This document shows positions 61,821-64,000 of a stretch of DNA of 64,000 nt, piece by piece. Within the stretch, counting starts at the first letter, position 1. The number at the start of each line of letters is the position of its first letter. The stretch is from Klebsormidium nitens. Taxonomy: Eukaryota > Streptophyta > Klebsormidiophyceae > Klebsormidiales > Klebsormidiaceae. The notes beneath the pieces were generated by a model. It was not told the origin of the DNA. It saw only the letters and a list, made by a program, of their open reading frames with translations, and did not search any database. A program made the translations under genes and the position numbers. The stretch is from assembly GCA_000708835.1 (NCBI GenBank), contig DF237015.1, positions 1 through 64,000 on the forward strand, in the 5' to 3' direction.

Positions 61821-64000
61821 ATGGCGGCAGCTTTTGCAGTCAGCCTTGGCTTCGGGTTCTGCTCAGGTGTCGCGTTCATTGCAGGCCTCAGCTACTTCCA
61901 GAAGAAGCGGGCCAAGCAGCGTATGAACAGAGTAGGTTCCCGGACCAGGACACATTGTGCAGTTTCCTTGAGAGTTATGTTGAGAATATCTTCTAGCTTG
62001 AAGCAACAAGTGGCTGACTCGTGCGAATCAGGATTTCAAGCGGTTGAGCAGCAATTTGCAAGTCAGTGGTTCGCTGGCCATCAGTAGAACAAAAGCATCC
62101 TTGTAGAGAGTGAGGGTACCTTGAATTCAATTCAAGGGCGCTGGACCTTTAGTGGGCCAACGATTTGTGAAATATACATTCCTGTTCCTGTATGAAATTG
62201 GGTTCCCTTGTGAATATTGTTCACAGGCATCAGTTTGTAGTGCATAACAAATGCAAGGATGGAGTGAGTATTCTAATCAAGTGCCTGAACACGGTCCTTT
62301 GCAGGCTGTAGCAATTGCGGCGCTCAATCTTTTAGATCAGGACGACATCAAGAAGCTGATGAAGACAGACCTCATTCCGCAATGGGTGCAATTTCCTGAA
62401 ATGGAGCGGGTGAGCGTTTTCCCTTGGAAGAAAGCAAGCAAACAGTCTTGTATATCAGTGGGTGGGTCGTGTATAGTGTAACTTGCTCATTGTTTGCGAA
62501 GCACAATTTCCAGACAAGGCAGCTGCAAACTGCCTTCTTGACTGGCAGGTCCAAGCCTTCAAAACTGCCATGGGACATCAAGTGTAAAACGCAAGCCTGA
62601 GCGAGAGTCTCAAGCCTTTACCTGCGCAGGTTCACTGGCTGAACAAGGAGCTCCGTGAGATCTGGCCTTATGTGAACAAGGTGCGGCATCCACTATCCAG
62701 AAAAGCTTTGCTATGCTTGCCCTTCAAGATGGTGGAACGATTGCTGGTGTTTGAGAGTAGGATTGCGCTTAGATGTTCAATGTTGTGGGAGTTCGTTTAT
62801 CTGATTGACATAGTCGTTGGTTCACCTGCTTTAGACTTACATTGTCAAACTCATGCCCCACACAGAGCAAGTGGAATCCGACTTCAGTGAGGAACAGAAT
62901 TATCTCTTGATTGGAGAAGACAATGGAAGGGAGGGGTCCTTCATTCTCATACGGCGTCTTCTCATGAGCTAGGACTCGCCCGGGGTTGTCAAACCACTGG
63001 CCACCATCTGCCAAGTTGGCAGACCCGTTAACCACAGAGTTTCTTACAGGTCAAATGGTGATGTTCATTGCAGGCCGCTTCTGCCATCATCAAGGAACAA
63101 GTGGAGCCCATTCTGAAACAGTATAAGCCCCCAGTCTTTCTGTCAATCAAGTTCAACAAGGTGAGAAAGGATTGTCTATGGTGCCCAGACTTCCTGAAGA
63201 GCCCCGGTCTGGCTGCATTCGTCCTCAGGCTTTTACGCCATGTACTGGACAAGAACAGAACAGCGCGCACCACGTTATGCACCTACTCAAATGTGCTCAG
63301 GGGTTTGTCCGAGTTTCGATTATCAGTCCATACATGCTCATGTCACTGACATAGTTGTGTCTCGACTCGCGCAGCTCACGCTGGGAACCATCGCTCCACA
63401 AATAGCAGGTACGTATCTTGATGCTATCAGGTATCGGCCAGTCACCCTTCTGTACCTGTTATTAATTTTCAGTTGCGAACTAGTCATAGGAGTGTCCAGA
63501 GGAATGATGTCCACTTCAATGTGAGGCAACACCAAACAGAAGGCTAGAACAAAATGTTTGACGTTTGCAGTCCTCAGTCGCCCACGTTCTCTTGAAAGCA
63601 ATTCAAGTGTTCTTGAGCCACGATGTTACTTGTCCATGGAGAATTTGTTGGTGAAGCTGAGACGAACGGAGCTGAAATCATCTTATGCTGCCACGATCAA
63701 ATTTCGCAGGACCACGATCTTTCTGAATATGTTATGAATGCTCCAGAAGCATTACACAGTTACTTCCGAGCAACTCAGCATTCCATGGTAACGTAGTCTA
63801 CCATAGTTCGTCTCCACTCAGCAGCAGACTGACTTGATCTACCTTGATGTTCTTCTTCACTGGATCCGGCAGGATGCTGGGAAGAAGCTGTCGGGTAAAT
63901 AACTCAAGCGGCAGACAGTACACACGCCTAAAAGGTGGCACACGGCTGACTGCAGGTGTGAAGGTGGTCGAGACCGACGAGGAGGAGATCATTTTGGAGG
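61821..64000 (+). CDS. Plant synaptotagmin, SYT4/5-like (SMP and C2 domains), partial at window end
   Basis: N-terminal part of a plant synaptotagmin, a family that anchors at the ER and works at membrane contact sites in lipid transfer and repair. Exons: 61821-61931, 62305-62409, 62630-62680, 63074-63160, 63375-63408 and 63956 onwards, phases agreeing. The protein starts with a short hydrophobic anchor (VSLGFGFCSGVAFIAGLSYF), followed by a basic stretch. The linker LDQDDIKKLMKTDLIPQWVQ leads into the SMP (lipid-binding) domain: HWLNKELREIWPYVNKA, IIKEQVEPILKQYKPP, SIKFNKLTLGTIAPQIAGVK and VVETDEEEIILE. This order matches SYT4/5-type proteins better than SYT1. About 144 residues lie in the window; the rest of the SMP domain and the C2 domains would be beyond 64000. 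Confidence 0.88.

Noticed and set aside
1-64000. tRNA, rRNA, riboswitch or CRISPR features
   Set aside because: No cloverleaf with conserved boxes, no ribosomal sequence and no regularly spaced identical repeats with unique spacers were noticed; a tRNA scan could still find something missed by eye.

Overview
The window is nuclear DNA of a green-lineage eukaryote. The genes are split by many GT-AG introns, mostly about 100-1,500 bp long. Several proteins are typical of streptophytes: an ATL-type RING-H2 protein, a cytokinin-type response regulator, an MscS-like organelle channel, a DUF599 membrane protein, a plant-type SYT4/5 synaptotagmin and a plant multi-span membrane protein. GC-rich exons, dense introns and moderate intergenic gaps fit a streptophyte alga (something like Klebsormidium) or an early land plant. 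The species is inferred, not shown.

I support ten protein-coding genes, and they alternate strand without exception. (1) MscS-like channel, minus, 1177-6493. (2) SPT7-like bromodomain/histone-fold protein of SAGA, plus, 7180-13366. (3) ATL-type RING-H2 ligase, minus, about 15075-17413, 5' end unresolved. (4) Multi-span membrane protein, plus, 20003-26264. (5) Response regulator, minus, 27626-31847. (6) Snurportin-1, plus, 33996-39889. (7) XPB/ERCC3 helicase of TFIIH, minus, about 41312-52009. (8) Large low-complexity protein with a degenerate PHD finger, plus, 52710-57275. (9) DUF599 protein, minus, 59049-60859. (10) SYT4/5-type synaptotagmin, plus, 61821 to beyond the window end. Genes 1/2, 3/4, 5/6, 7/8 and 9/10 are therefore head-to-head pairs sharing an upstream region. 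They do not form a pathway. SPT7 and XPB both serve RNA polymerase II transcription and snurportin imports spliceosomal snRNPs; the rest are signalling, membrane or trafficking proteins. Exon chains were built by hand from splice motifs, reading phase and remembered family sequences, and nearly all junctions keep phase.

The most unusual signal is in the introns. At least eight splice sites, in three genes (MscS-like, multi-span membrane, XPB), are accompanied by one to about five decayed tandem copies of the exon edge, the splice site and adjoining intron. They carry stops, indels and point changes, so they look like ghost exon edges. XPB is richest: an array of about six units with a period near 170-205 bp follows the donor of its seventh exon, and three ghost acceptors precede its twelfth exon. 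I know of no described system that matches this. A plain explanation (local tandem duplication, visible only where a conserved exon anchors the comparison) has to be excluded first.

I saw no rRNA, tRNA, CRISPR array or intact transposon.
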